DNA of 64,000 bases from positions 32,392-96,391 of the forward strand of contig JAMHXF010000015.1 of NCBI GenBank assembly GCA_035910535.1, in the 5' to 3' direction. This document shows, in pieces, positions 1-11,773 of the stretch. Every line of letters starts with the position of its first letter. Positions within the stretch are counted from its first letter, which is position 1. Made by a program: the position numbers and the translations under genes. The stretch is from Archangium_A sp035910535 (GTDB taxonomy: Bacteria > Myxococcota > Myxococcia > Myxococcales > Myxococcaceae). The notes under the pieces are model-generated. The model searched no databases, was not told where the DNA came from, and saw only the letters and a program-made list of their open reading frames with translations.

Positions 1-1
1 C

Positions 2-826
2 GGCGCGTGTCGCGTTCAGAACAACAACACCGGCGGCGGCACGGCGACCGGTGGCGGCACGGCGACGGGCGGCGGTTCTGCGACTGGTGGCGGCACCGCG
101 ACTGGCGGCGGCACCGCGACGGGAGGTGGTTCGGCGACTGGCGGAGGCACGGCGACGGGCGGCGGCTCCGCGACCGGCGGAGGCACGGCGACGGGTGGCG
201 GTTCAGCGACGGGCGGTGGCGGTGGCAGCACGACGCTCGACGCGGGCACCACGTTGATGGACGGCGGCGCCTTCCACCCGCCGACGATTCCGCTCACGTT
301 CGCGGCCGACTGCGGCCCGGTGAACACCTGCAGCGGCAACGAAGCGGGTGACTGGTACTACACGAGCGGCTGCATCGACGAGGCGGCCTTCGCGCCGCTG
401 ACGAGCGCGGCCACGCAGGTGGGCTGCACGTCGGTGGTCACCAACAAGCGCGGCAGCATCGCGGGCACCATCGCGCTGAGCGGCAACGGCACCAGCATCG
501 GCCGCAACGCGGTCGGCGAGGTGCTGTTCCACGCGTCGCTCACGGGGCAGGCCTGCGTGCTGGGCTGCAACTTCGTTTCGAGCCGCTTCCCGCCGGGCGT
601 GACGGGCTCGTGCTCGCCGGGCACCGGCACGTGCGAGTGCGATCTCAGCTTCAGCATCGGCACCAACAACTCGGAGCCGTACACGTACACCAACGGCACG
701 CTCTTCACGACGCAGACCCAGGACGTCTTCGAGACGTGCATCGCCGAGCCCACGCTGAGCTACCGCGACGTCACCGACGGCGGCACGCCGGGCGTGTTCG
801 GCCTCAACCGCGTGGGGACGCCGTGA
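2..826 (+). CDS. Lipoprotein with glycine-rich repeat linker (5' end outside window)
   Basis: The frame is already open at base 2 and begins Gly-Ala-Cys, which looks like the end of a lipobox, so the mature lipidated protein would start at the Cys encoded by bases 8-10; the signal peptide lies outside the window. A linker of ten hexapeptides GGG(T/S)AT follows (bases 32-211), then LDAG and a roughly 200-residue domain with ten cysteines, an even number that suits disulfides in an exported domain. I do not recognise that domain. Lipoproteins with a flexible linker after the lipid anchor are common in myxobacteria, so a location on the outer membrane surface or in the periplasm is inferred. The stop codon overlaps the GTG start of the next gene (GTGA), so the two genes are translationally coupled. 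Confidence 0.75.
   Translation, partial: GACRVQNNNTGGGTATGGGTATGGGSATGGGTATGGGTATGGGSATGGGTATGGGSATGGGTATGGGSATGGGGGSTTLDAGTTLMDGGAFHPPTIPLTFAADCGPVNTCSGNEAGDWYYTSGCIDEAAFAPLTSAATQVGCTSVVTNKRGSIAGTIALSGNGTSIGRNAVGEVLFHASLTGQACVLGCNFVSSRFPPGVTGSCSPGTGTCECDLSFSIGTNNSEPYTYTNGTLFTTQTQDVFETCIAEPTLSYRDVTDGGTPGVFGLNRVGTP
32..211. repeat. 18-bp tandem repeat, ten copies, in frame
   Basis: Ten consecutive 18-bp units encode GGGTAT or GGGSAT. The units differ mainly at wobble positions and at the ACG/TCG codon that gives Thr or Ser. Because the period is a multiple of three, a gain or loss of units by slippage would keep the reading frame. It forms the linker of the surrounding lipoprotein gene. Confidence 0.9.
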
Positions 827-2460
827 GCGTCGCCGCGCTCGTGCTCGTCGGCCTGGTGCAGGCCGCAGAGCAGTGTGAGACGCCGCGCATTCGCGACACC
901 ACGCCGCTCGCTGCTGCCATCGCGCAAGACAAGGTGATGGGGCAGACGTTTCTGAAGGCCGCCGGCGCGTGCGCGACGCCCGGTGAGGCGTGCACGGCGG
1001 CGCGGCTCGAGTGCGGCGCGATTCTCACGTCGACGGCGCAGAAGCAGGTCGGCTTCGACGAAGGCGTGTGGCTGCGCGACATGTTGTTGCCCTACGGCAA
1101 GGCCCACTACCCGATGACGCGCACCTTCGGCGCGGCGCAGCTGGCCAACGACGGCTCGTGCAACGTGGAGGTGGCGGTGTTGAACGCGGCGGGTCAGCGG
1201 CGCTCGGCGCAGGCCATTCGTCGCGACGGGCTGCAGCAGGAATATGCGCTCTATACGCAGTGGGTGCAGGGGCAGGCGCAGCAGTGCAAAGACAGGCTGC
1301 TCGCGGCCGGGGCGCAGGCCGCCGCGGCGAACGTCGAAGCTGAACGTGCTGCGGCCGCGACGGCTGCGGTGGCCGCCGCTGCGGCGAGCGCTGCCGCCGT
1401 GAAGGCCGCAGAGGATCGCAAAGCCCGCGACGCCGCCGACGCTGCGGCCGCTGAAGCGAAGAAGCGCGAAGAGGCCGAGCGGCAGGCGAAAGAAGACGCG
1501 GCGAAGCAGGAAGAGCAGCGTCGCAAGGACATCGAAGAGGCTGAGGCGCGTCGGCAGAAAGAGAAGGCCGACGAAGAGCAGAAGATCGCCGACGAGCGCG
1601 CGGCGGCCGAGAAGAAGGCGCGCGAAGACGAAGAGGCGAAGCTCGTGGCCGGGCGCAACACGCGCGTGGCGCAGCAGCGCGAAGAGAAAGCGAAGCTGGT
1701 GAAAGACGCCCAGTTCGCGCTCGAGCAAGCGCAGTCGAACGAGGCGTTGAAGAAGCAGGCCGCCATCGACGCGGTGTCGTCGAGCCCGGCGATCGCGGCT
1801 GCGGCCGTCGCTGAAGCTGCCGACGCCGAGAAGGCCCGCGTCGCGGCCGAGAAGAACCTCGTGTTCGCAAAAGAGAAGGCCGACTCCATCACCATCGACG
1901 ACTCGTACGAGCGTGGGGTGGCCAGCGTGTTCCTCAACGGTGGCTTCGGCGCCGTCGACTCGGGCCTCGCGGCGGGGGTGTTGTTGGGCGGGCACTTCGG
2001 GTTGTGGGGCACCGCGCCGTCCGACGGCATGGCCTCGGGCGTCGAGTTCCGGCTCTGGGCTCGCTACCTCGCGGAGATCAACCCCATGGCGACGGACACG
2101 TCGCACACGTCGATCGACCTGCTGCTGAGCGCCCGCTACTACTTCGGCCGCATCGCGCTGGGTCTGAGCGGTGAAATGCGCTTCCTCCAGCCGGCCTTCA
2201 ACACGCTGCGCTTCGGCGTGGGCCCGACGCTGGCGGCGGCGTTCATCGACAACAAAGACACGCGCGTGGTGCTGGGCGTGAACTACCTGCCGTTGGGCAA
2301 CACCATCGACCCGCTGCGGATCGTCGGCGACTTCGAGATTGGCTACAAACTGCTGAGCATTCACCTGCTCGGCGGCTCGATGACGCGCACGTTGGCTGAC
2401 GGCACCACGCAGGTCGGTTGGCAGCTCGGCGGTTACCTGGGCCTGCGCTACTCGTGGTGA
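823..2460 (+). CDS. Exported coiled-coil protein with C-terminal beta-barrel-like domain
   Basis: I start this at GTG 823 because it overlaps the previous stop (GTGA) and opens a hydrophobic signal peptide (SVAALVLVGLVQAA) followed by mature residues; the frame is open further upstream, but there it overlaps the preceding gene. The 545-residue product has an N-terminal globular part of about 160 residues with several cysteines, then an Ala/Glu/Lys/Arg-rich segment (about residues 166-352) with the composition of a long coiled coil. The last 190 residues have alternating hydrophobic/polar strands, many Gly and aromatic residues, and end in Tyr-Ser-Trp, as in outer membrane beta-barrels. The family is not recognised. 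A coil reaching across the periplasm to a barrel in the outer membrane is an inference from composition. Confidence 0.75.
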   Translation: MSVAALVLVGLVQAAEQCETPRIRDTTPLAAAIAQDKVMGQTFLKAAGACATPGEACTAARLECGAILTSTAQKQVGFDEGVWLRDMLLPYGKAHYPMTRTFGAAQLANDGSCNVEVAVLNAAGQRRSAQAIRRDGLQQEYALYTQWVQGQAQQCKDRLLAAGAQAAAANVEAERAAAATAAVAAAAASAAAVKAAEDRKARDAADAAAAEAKKREEAERQAKEDAAKQEEQRRKDIEEAEARRQKEKADEEQKIADERAAAEKKAREDEEAKLVAGRNTRVAQQREEKAKLVKDAQFALEQAQSNEALKKQAAIDAVSSSPAIAAAAVAEAADAEKARVAAEKNLVFAKEKADSITIDDSYERGVASVFLNGGFGAVDSGLAAGVLLGGHFGLWGTAPSDGMASGVEFRLWARYLAEINPMATDTSHTSIDLLLSARYYFGRIALGLSGEMRFLQPAFNTLRFGVGPTLAAAFIDNKDTRVVLGVNYLPLGNTIDPLRIVGDFEIGYKLLSIHLLGGSMTRTLADGTTQVGWQLGGYLGLRYSW

Positions 2461-2489
2461 GCGATTTGCCCCTGCGCCGAAGAACAGGG

Positions 2490-2495
2490 TAGGGG
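2490..2495 (+). promoter_or_regulatory. Candidate -10 box before ygiQ
   Basis: TAGGGG lies 8 bases before the ygiQ ATG, where no Shine-Dalgarno sequence is seen. It fits the spacing of the TANNNT-type leaderless pattern repeated in this window but lacks the final T, so this is one of the weaker members. Confidence 0.25.
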
Positions 2496-2503
2496 CCGCC
2501 GCC

Positions 2504-4420
2504 ATGGCGTCTGTCGTGCCGCAGAAGCAGTTCTCGCACCCGTTCCTGCCCGTCACCCGTGCTGACCTGAAGGCGCGCGGGTGGGAGCAGTGCGACATCG
2601 TCATCGTCAGCGGCGACGCCTACGTCGATCACCCCGCGTTCGGGCCGCCGCTCATCGCGCGGTTCCTCGAGGGCCGTGGCTTCAAGGTGGGGTTGTTGCC
2701 GCAGCCCGACTGGCACTCGGCCGAGCCGTTCAAGGAGCTGGGCAAGCCGCGCCTCTTCTTCGGGGTCGCCGCCGGCAACATGGACTCGATGCTGAACCGG
2801 CTGACGGCGCAGAAGAAGAACCGCAGCGAAGATCAGTACTCGCCGGGCGGCCGCACTGGCTGCCGGCCGGAGCGCGCCACCATCGTCTACGCGTCGCGCT
2901 GCCGTGAGGCGTACCCTGACGTGCCTATCGTGCTGGGTGGCATCGAGGCTTCGCTGCGCCGCATCGCGCACTACGACTACTGGAGCGACAAGGTGCGCCG
3001 CTCGATCCTCTTGGACTCGAAGGCAGACCTGCTCGTCTTCGGCATGGGCGAGCGCCCCATCTGGGAGATCGCTGACCGACTGAACCGGGGCGAAAAAGTC
3101 AGCCAGCTGCGCGACGTGCGCGGCACGGCGTTTCTCATCAACAACGAAGAGACGAAGCGCCTCGAGGCTGACCCGGCGGTCAAAGCGTCAGACAAGAAGA
3201 TCGTCGTGCTGCCCAGCTTCGAAGAGGCCTCGACCAACCTCGAGGCGTTCGCGCGCATGACGCGGGCCTTTCAAATGGAGACCAACCCCGGCAACGCGCG
3301 CGCGCTCGTGCAGCGACACGGCGAGCGCGGCGTGTACTTCAACCCGCCCGCGCAGCCGTTGGGAGACGGGCAGGGCGACACGTCGCAGGGCCTGACCAAC
3401 GTCGCGATGGACGAGCTGTACGACTTGCCGTTCAACCGCGCGCCGCACCCCATGTACCGGGGCGAGGGCATCCCCGCGTTCGAGACGGTGAAGCACTCGG
3501 TGGTGTTGATGCGCGGGTGTTTTGGCGGCTGCACGTTCTGTTCGATCACCGAGCACGAAGGCCGCGTGATTCAGAACCGCTCGGGTCAGAGCGTGCTCAA
3601 AGAGATTCGTGAGCTGCGGCGCATGGGCGACTTCCGTGGCACCGTGACCGACCTCGGCGGCCCCACGGCGAACATGTACTCGCTCAAGTGCAAGTCGCAG
3701 GAGATCGAGAGCAAGTGCCGCAAGCTCTCGTGCGTGCACCCGGGTGTCTGCGAGAACCTCGGCACTGATCACGGCCCGTTGATTCAGTTGATGCGCGAGG
3801 TGCGCAAAGAAGAGGGCATCAAGCACGTCTTCATCGCGTCGGGCGTTCGCTACGATCTCGCCGAGCGCTCCCCCGAATACGTGAAGGAGCTCGCGTCGTT
3901 TCATACGGGCGGCCAGCTCTCGGTCGCGCCGGAGCACGTTTCCCCGCGCGTGCTGGAGAAGATGAAGAAGCCCGGCATCGAGAGCTACGAGCGCTTTCAG
4001 GCGATGTTCGCGTGCGAGTCGAAGGCCGCCGGCAAAGAGCAGTACGACATTCCGTATTTCATCAGCGGTCACCCGGGCTCGTCGCTCGACGACATGATCG
4101 ACCTGGCCATGTGGCTCAAGCAGAGCGGCCGTCGCCCCCGTCAGGTGCAGGACTTCATTCCCACGCCGATGTCGGTGGCTGCGGCCATGTATTACACCGG
4201 CATCGACCCGCTGAAGATGGAGCCCGTCTTCGTCGCCAAGGGCCTCAAAGAGAAGCGGCTGCAGAAGGCGCTGATTCTCTATTGGAACCCCGAGCACTGG
4301 GGTGACGTGCGCGAAGCCCTGCAGGAAGCCGGGCGCACGGATCTGATCGGTCGTGGGCCTGCTGCGCTGGTGCCTCCGGAATCAGCGGCCGAGCGCGGTC
4401 GTCAGCTGCGCCGCAACTGA
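2504..4420 (+). CDS. ygiQ: YgiQ family radical SAM protein
   Basis: The 638-residue product belongs to the YgiQ (UPF0313) family of radical SAM enzymes, whose reaction is not established. The N-terminal part carries the family landmark SGDAYVDHPAFG and an Arg-rich PERATIVYASRCR region. The radical SAM cluster motif is Cys339-x3-Cys343-x2-Cys346 (CFGGCTFC), which would bind a 4Fe-4S cluster and S-adenosylmethionine. The C-terminal part (SGHPGSSLDDMIDLAMWLK, then QVQDFIPTPMSVAAAMYYTG) matches the DUF3362 end of the family. E. coli YgiQ is about 100 residues longer, mostly at the C terminus. The gene appears monocistronic, and its stop codon abuts the stop of the convergent lipoprotein gene with no spacer. 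Confidence 0.93.
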   Translation: MASVVPQKQFSHPFLPVTRADLKARGWEQCDIVIVSGDAYVDHPAFGPPLIARFLEGRGFKVGLLPQPDWHSAEPFKELGKPRLFFGVAAGNMDSMLNRLTAQKKNRSEDQYSPGGRTGCRPERATIVYASRCREAYPDVPIVLGGIEASLRRIAHYDYWSDKVRRSILLDSKADLLVFGMGERPIWEIADRLNRGEKVSQLRDVRGTAFLINNEETKRLEADPAVKASDKKIVVLPSFEEASTNLEAFARMTRAFQMETNPGNARALVQRHGERGVYFNPPAQPLGDGQGDTSQGLTNVAMDELYDLPFNRAPHPMYRGEGIPAFETVKHSVVLMRGCFGGCTFCSITEHEGRVIQNRSGQSVLKEIRELRRMGDFRGTVTDLGGPTANMYSLKCKSQEIESKCRKLSCVHPGVCENLGTDHGPLIQLMREVRKEEGIKHVFIASGVRYDLAERSPEYVKELASFHTGGQLSVAPEHVSPRVLEKMKKPGIESYERFQAMFACESKAAGKEQYDIPYFISGHPGSSLDDMIDLAMWLKQSGRRPRQVQDFIPTPMSVAAAMYYTGIDPLKMEPVFVAKGLKEKRLQKALILYWNPEHWGDVREALQEAGRTDLIGRGPAALVPPESAAERGRQLRRN

Positions 4421-5077
4421 CTACTCGACGCGGAACTCGACCTGATGCGCGGTGGTGGCGGTGAGAATCGAGCCCGCCACGCCGCCCACCAGCGCGATCT
4501 CGTTGCGCCGTGAAACGCGCACGCGCTCTTTGTCGTCGACGCGCAGGTCGGCGACGGGCACGACGAACTCCAACGCGCCGCGCGGCGAGGTGCGCTCGAT
4601 GTCGGCCTTGTCGAGGCGCACGCGCGTCTCCTGGGCGACCACGCCGAACTCGTCTTTCCAGCGCACCACCAGCGGAGGCCCGTCGGCCCGGCGGAACGTG
4701 GAGTCGGAGATGGGGTTGGTGATCAACGTCGCGCCGGGCACGTCGATGGCGCCGTCGAGCACGTCGCGCGCGCGCAGCACCTCGAGGCGAATCCCGGGCA
4801 CCCACGTGAAGCGCTCGAGGCGGTAGTCCTCTCGATCCGCGTCGTAGGGAACCAGCGTGCGCCCGAGCGGGCCGCCACGAATCGCGACCTCCGCGTCGGT
4901 GACGACGTCTCCGTTGGGCGCGCCGCTGCGCACCGTCACCCGCGCGGAGCTGCCCGCCGTGCTGCCGTCACCGGTGAGGTGTGCGACGACGTACAGCGTG
5001 CCGGTGCCGCCGCCTGGCGACGAATACCCACATGCCGACACACACAGCGCGACGGCCAACAGTGCGGAGCGAGTCAT
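4421..5077 (-). CDS. Putative lipoprotein
   Basis: Of several in-frame starts I choose ATG 5077 because it opens a compact lipoprotein signal peptide (MTRSALLAVALCVSAC, lipobox V-S-A-C). The mature part, about 200 residues, begins with a Gly/Ser linker and is rich in Val, Thr and Arg with predicted beta strands; phrases such as RVTVRSGAPNGDVVTDAEVAIRG suggest an Ig- or carboxypeptidase-regulatory-like sandwich. I do not recognise a family. TACTCA lies exactly 7 bases upstream of the start and there is no Shine-Dalgarno sequence, which fits a leaderless mRNA. The gene converges on ygiQ with zero spacing. Confidence 0.75.
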   Translation of the reverse strand: MTRSALLAVALCVSACGYSSPGGGTGTLYVVAHLTGDGSTAGSSARVTVRSGAPNGDVVTDAEVAIRGGPLGRTLVPYDADREDYRLERFTWVPGIRLEVLRARDVLDGAIDVPGATLITNPISDSTFRRADGPPLVVRWKDEFGVVAQETRVRLDKADIERTSPRGALEFVVPVADLRVDDKERVRVSRRNEIALVGGVAGSILTATTAHQVEFRVE

Positions 5078-5084
5078 GCGCACC

Positions 5085-5090
5085 TGAGTA
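5085..5090 (-). promoter_or_regulatory. Candidate -10 box for leaderless lipoprotein mRNA
   Basis: TACTCA on the minus strand is followed by 7 bases and then the ATG at 5077. No Shine-Dalgarno sequence is present. It is a TAnnnn variant of the TANNNT start pattern seen at several other genes in the window. Confidence 0.3.
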
Positions 5091-5143
5091 CGGCGAACTG
5101 AGTCCGCGAGCCATTTTTTCGTGGCACACTGCCGCCCCGCCGC

Positions 5144-5938
5144 ATGTCCAAAGGGAAGCCACCTGACGACGAGACGATCAAGAGTCACCCCGCGTTTCCG
5201 CAGGGCGTTACCGATTCGTACGTCGGCAAGCTGAAGGTCTCACTCACCGATCTCAAGAAGGCCGCTGAAGCCGCGCCCGAAGTCAGTCAGGGCCCGTGGC
5301 GCGAGCGCGCGTACCAGGCCCGCACGGCCATGGACCGTCAGGAGATCAACGCCGAGCTGCTCGGCGCGCTGCGCACGTCACTCGGCTCCGCGAATCACCC
5401 GCGCGTCGCGATGGACGCGCTGCGCCCCGTGTGGCTGCCGGTGCTGCGTCAGGCGCTCGAGCAGGGTGGCGGCGACGGCATCGATTCGTGGCTGAATTGC
5501 CTGTTCACGCCGCCGGGGCGGCTCGCGCGGCACAGCCTCTTCAACGACATCGCCGACGCGCTGATTCGGCTCCGCACCGCGCGTGACCTCGCCCTCTTCG
5601 AAGAAGAAGCGCTCAAGCTGGTCGACCGCATCGACACCGTATTGAGCGCACCGGCGCGCGCGAAGCTCTCGTTCAAGCTCATGGAGAAAGAGCTCGAGGG
5701 CAAGCTGGAGGTCGACGAGGTGCTCACCGTGCGCGCCGGCGTCGACGAAGAGCTCAATCGACGCTTCACGGAAATCGGCGCCAGCATGACCAAGCTGCGC
5801 GACGAGATCCGCACGCTCCCCGGCACGCAGCCCGGCGGCATGTTCGCGAACTTCGTGCGCCTCAAGTACGAGCTGAAGCTGCTCGACCTCGAGATGAAAC
5901 GTCGTTCTGGAACGCTGAAGGCGCGCTCCGTTTTCTGA
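5144..5938 (+). CDS. Conserved-looking hypothetical protein, soluble, helical
   Basis: This 264-residue protein has no signal peptide or membrane segment. It is rich in Leu, Arg, Glu and Lys with long predicted helices, and residues about 145-250 (for example EEEALKLVDRIDTVL and KLMEKELEGKLEVDEVL) read as helical bundles or coiled coil. Codon use matches the neighbours, which supports real coding. I see no catalytic motif. It lies 49 bases upstream of dnaE on the same strand and may be co-transcribed with it, but no function follows from that. Confidence 0.7.
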   Translation: MSKGKPPDDETIKSHPAFPQGVTDSYVGKLKVSLTDLKKAAEAAPEVSQGPWRERAYQARTAMDRQEINAELLGALRTSLGSANHPRVAMDALRPVWLPVLRQALEQGGGDGIDSWLNCLFTPPGRLARHSLFNDIADALIRLRTARDLALFEEEALKLVDRIDTVLSAPARAKLSFKLMEKELEGKLEVDEVLTVRAGVDEELNRRFTEIGASMTKLRDEIRTLPGTQPGGMFANFVRLKYELKLLDLEMKRRSGTLKARSVF

Positions 5939-5987
5939 CCGTTTTGCGCAATTGATCGTCGCGCCGAAATGGTGCTGAAAGACGCGC

Positions 5988-9575
<3,588 letters not shown>

Positions 9576-9630
9576 CGTAGCCCGAGGCCCGTGGTTGACG
9601 GGTCATGGCGGCTCACGCTTCGAGTGATGA

Positions 9631-9642
9631 CACCGGCCGGTG
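9631..9642. promoter_or_regulatory. 12-bp perfect palindrome downstream of dnaE
   Basis: CACCGGCCGGTG is a perfect palindrome 56 bases after the dnaE stop and about 47 bases before the next start. It could be a regulator site or part of a hairpin; there is no T-run, so it is not a classical terminator. The remaining spacer (9576-9688) shows nothing else except a TA-rich patch at 9674-9680. Confidence 0.25.
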
Positions 9643-9674
9643 ACGAGGCGTGGTCACGTGGCTGCGTGCGTGGT

Positions 9675-9680
9675 TAATAC
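9675..9680 (+). promoter_or_regulatory. Candidate -10 box before exported protein gene
   Basis: TAATAC lies 8 bases upstream of ATG 9689 in the only AT-rich patch of the spacer, and no Shine-Dalgarno sequence is present. TACGTT (9678-9683) is an alternative in overlapping register. Either supports the downstream ATG as the true start and a very short or absent leader. Confidence 0.35.
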
Positions 9681-9688
9681 GTTGGTTG

Positions 9689-10699
9689 ATGACCTCGAAA
9701 TCATTGCTCTCGCTGGTGTTGGCGTTCGCGCTGCTGCCAGGTCTCGTCCTCGCTGAAGACGCGAAAGCCAGGGCTGCGCGCGAAGAGCTCGAGCGGCAGC
9801 TGCAGGGAATGATGGAGTCGGTGCCGACGAAGGTGCGCATCGACTACGCCGAGGTCAGCGACCCGAACTACGAGCTGCAGGAGGCCGTGTTCGAGCTCGA
9901 CGGCAAGCGGCTCCTCACGCCGCCGCCGGGCGCGTTGTCGATGGCCGACGAGAAGCTCCTCGTGTGGCAGGGCGACGTCAGCCCCGGCAAGCACGTCGTC
10001 ACGGCGCGGCTCAAGTACAAGAACAACGTCAGCGTGGTGATGAGCAACGAGGGCGGCCAGGAGTGGAAGCTCAGCGGCGATCGCTCGTTCGAACAGCAGA
10101 GCGGCATCGAAGTGCGCGTGTTGGTGAAGACGGTCATCGACCCGAAGGCCTCGAGTGTCGAAAAGCGGCTCGTGCTGAGCCTGCCCGCGCAGCCGGTGAT
10201 GATCGCCAAGCTCGATGATGGGTCGATGCCGGCTGCGGCGCCGAAGGTCGTCGTCGATGCGGGGCCGACCGCTGAAGAGCTCGCGGCAGCGAAGAAGGCT
10301 GAAGCCGCGAAGGCCGCTGACGACGAGAGGCAGCGCAAGGCCGACGAGGCGCTCGCCGCGAAGCAGGCTGCGGCTGACGAGAGACAGCGACTCGCCGAGG
10401 ACGCGAAGGCCGCGAAGCTGCCCGCTGCAGAACCTGTGAACGTCGCGAAGAACCCGAGGCCAGTGGTGATCGCGCCCGTCGAAGTCGTCGACGCCGGTGC
10501 GTTGGTGGTTGCACTGCCCGTCGACGCCGGCTCGCCCGCTGCCCCCGACGCGGGGCCGCAATTCGTTGCAGCTCAACCGATTTCCGATGAGGAAGACTCG
10601 TTCCCCTGGCTGCTCGTGGCTATGGGCGGCGGAGTCGTAACGATCTTGTTGGTCGTCATCGCCCGTCGCCGTAGCCGGCCGCCGACGCTCGATGACTGA
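9689..10699 (+). CDS. Exported protein with Ala-rich coil and C-terminal membrane anchor
   Basis: The frame is open upstream to 9650, but I choose ATG 9689 because it starts a clean signal peptide (MTSKSLLSLVLAFALLPGLVLAED). The 336-residue product has a periplasmic beta-rich domain (about residues 30-190) with a Cys-free, PEGA-like flavour (YELQEAVFELDGKRLL, then SPGKHVVTARLKYKNN). An Ala/Glu/Lys/Asp-rich coil follows (about 200-270), then a linker with repeated VDAG/PDAG motifs and one C-terminal transmembrane helix (WLLVAMGGGVVTILLVVIA) ending in Arg-rich cytoplasmic residues. The function is unknown. Such single-span envelope proteins often serve as adaptors, but that is only a guess. Confidence 0.75.
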   Translation: MTSKSLLSLVLAFALLPGLVLAEDAKARAAREELERQLQGMMESVPTKVRIDYAEVSDPNYELQEAVFELDGKRLLTPPPGALSMADEKLLVWQGDVSPGKHVVTARLKYKNNVSVVMSNEGGQEWKLSGDRSFEQQSGIEVRVLVKTVIDPKASSVEKRLVLSLPAQPVMIAKLDDGSMPAAAPKVVVDAGPTAEELAAAKKAEAAKAADDERQRKADEALAAKQAAADERQRLAEDAKAAKLPAAEPVNVAKNPRPVVIAPVEVVDAGALVVALPVDAGSPAAPDAGPQFVAAQPISDEEDSFPWLLVAMGGGVVTILLVVIARRRSRPPTLDD

Positions 10700-10705
10700 C
10701 CGGGG

Positions 10706-10711
10706 TAACGT
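10706..10711 (+). promoter_or_regulatory. Candidate -10 box for leaderless lipoprotein mRNA
   Basis: TAACGT lies 6 bases before ATG 10718, right after the stop codon of the upstream gene. It matches TANNNT, with no good Shine-Dalgarno site. Confidence 0.35.
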
Positions 10712-10717
10712 GAAGCT

Positions 10718-11773
10718 ATGAAGCACGCTGTCTTTCTGTCGTTGTTGCTGGTCGCCTGCGGGCCGATTTCCGTCGAGCCCGACGCGTCGGTCGACGACTC
10801 GGGCGTGGTCGACTCGGGCGTGGTCGACGCGGGCGTTGCCGACGCGGCGGTTGAAGATTCCGGGGTCGAAGACGCAGGCGAGCCTGATGCGGGCGTCGCC
10901 GATGCAGGCCGCCCTGATTCAGGCGTTCGCGATGCAGGCCAGGGAGATGCGGGGGTGCTGACGGCGTGCCCGGTTCCGACCGGCATCGAGCCTCCGTTCA
11001 ATATCCGCGCGATGGCTGCGAACCTCAGCAGCGGCAACGGGCAAGACTACGATCTCGGCCACGGCATTCGAATCATGCGCGGCGTTGAACCCGACATCGT
11101 GCTGATTCAGGAGTTCAGCTACTTCAACAGCAGCACCGCAGAGATGGACCTGATGGTCTCCGACAACTTCGGCGCCGAGTTTCAGTGGCGTCGCGGCGTC
11201 GGCCACATTCCCAACGGCATCATCAGCCGCTGGCCCATCGTCGACTGGGGCGAGTGGGACGGGCGGGCGCCCGATCGTGAGCTGACGTGGGCGAAGATCG
11301 ATCTCCCCGGGCCGTACGATCTCTTCGTGGTGTCGGTGCACTTCCTCACCTCGAACGCGAGCGATCGCAATGCCGACGCGCGCATCATCATGGAGCAGCT
11401 CGACGCCGGTATTTCGCGTTTCGACTACGTGCTGGTCGGCGGTGACTTCAACACCAACAGCTTCAGCGAGATCGCGTTCTCGACGTTGGCGCCACGCTTC
11501 AAGGTCACGGCGCCGCACCCGGTCGACCAGAGCAACAACTCCGGTACCAACGCGGCGCGCGACAAGCCGTATGACGTGGTGCTCGCCTCGACGTGCCTGG
11601 CGCAGGTGCAGGTGCCTACGCGCATCGGCGCCGCTCAGTTCGATGCCGGGTTGGTGGTCGACACCCGCGTCTTCACGCCGATCAGCGACATCGCCCCTGC
11701 GCTGGCGAGCGACTCGGCGGCGACCAACATGCAGCACATGGGCGTGGTGAAAGACTTCCTCATTCAGCCCTGA
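10718..11773 (+). CDS. Lipoprotein of the endonuclease/exonuclease/phosphatase fold
   Basis: The 351-residue product begins with a lipoprotein signal peptide (MKHAVFLSLLLVAC) and a long linker of Val/Ala/Asp-Ser/Ala-Gly repeats (DSGVVDSGVVDAG and similar, about residues 20-80). The rest is an EEP-superfamily domain (DNase I / exonuclease III / phosphodiesterase fold): IRAMAANLSSG, the metal-binding Glu in DIVLIQEFSY, a VVSVHFLTS strand, the VGGDFNTNS motif and a C-terminal Asp/His region (NMQHMGVVKDF). The substrate could be nucleic acid, a phospholipid or a phosphorylated sugar, and sequence alone does not decide. The 3' end overlaps the convergent comEC gene by 10 bases. Confidence 0.85.
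   Translation: MKHAVFLSLLLVACGPISVEPDASVDDSGVVDSGVVDAGVADAAVEDSGVEDAGEPDAGVADAGRPDSGVRDAGQGDAGVLTACPVPTGIEPPFNIRAMAANLSSGNGQDYDLGHGIRIMRGVEPDIVLIQEFSYFNSSTAEMDLMVSDNFGAEFQWRRGVGHIPNGIISRWPIVDWGEWDGRAPDRELTWAKIDLPGPYDLFVVSVHFLTSNASDRNADARIIMEQLDAGISRFDYVLVGGDFNTNSFSEIAFSTLAPRFKVTAPHPVDQSNNSGTNAARDKPYDVVLASTCLAQVQVPTRIGAAQFDAGLVVDTRVFTPISDIAPALASDSAATNMQHMGVVKDFLIQP

Noticed and set aside
760..2604. 614-codon open frame on the minus strand
   Set aside because: It is antisense to the coiled-coil protein gene, rich in Arg and His with no domain, and a result of GC-rich third positions.
5117..5135. Possible sigma-54 promoter (TGGCAC) before the gene at 5144
   Set aside because: The -24 half is present but no GC pair with proper 5-base spacing follows.
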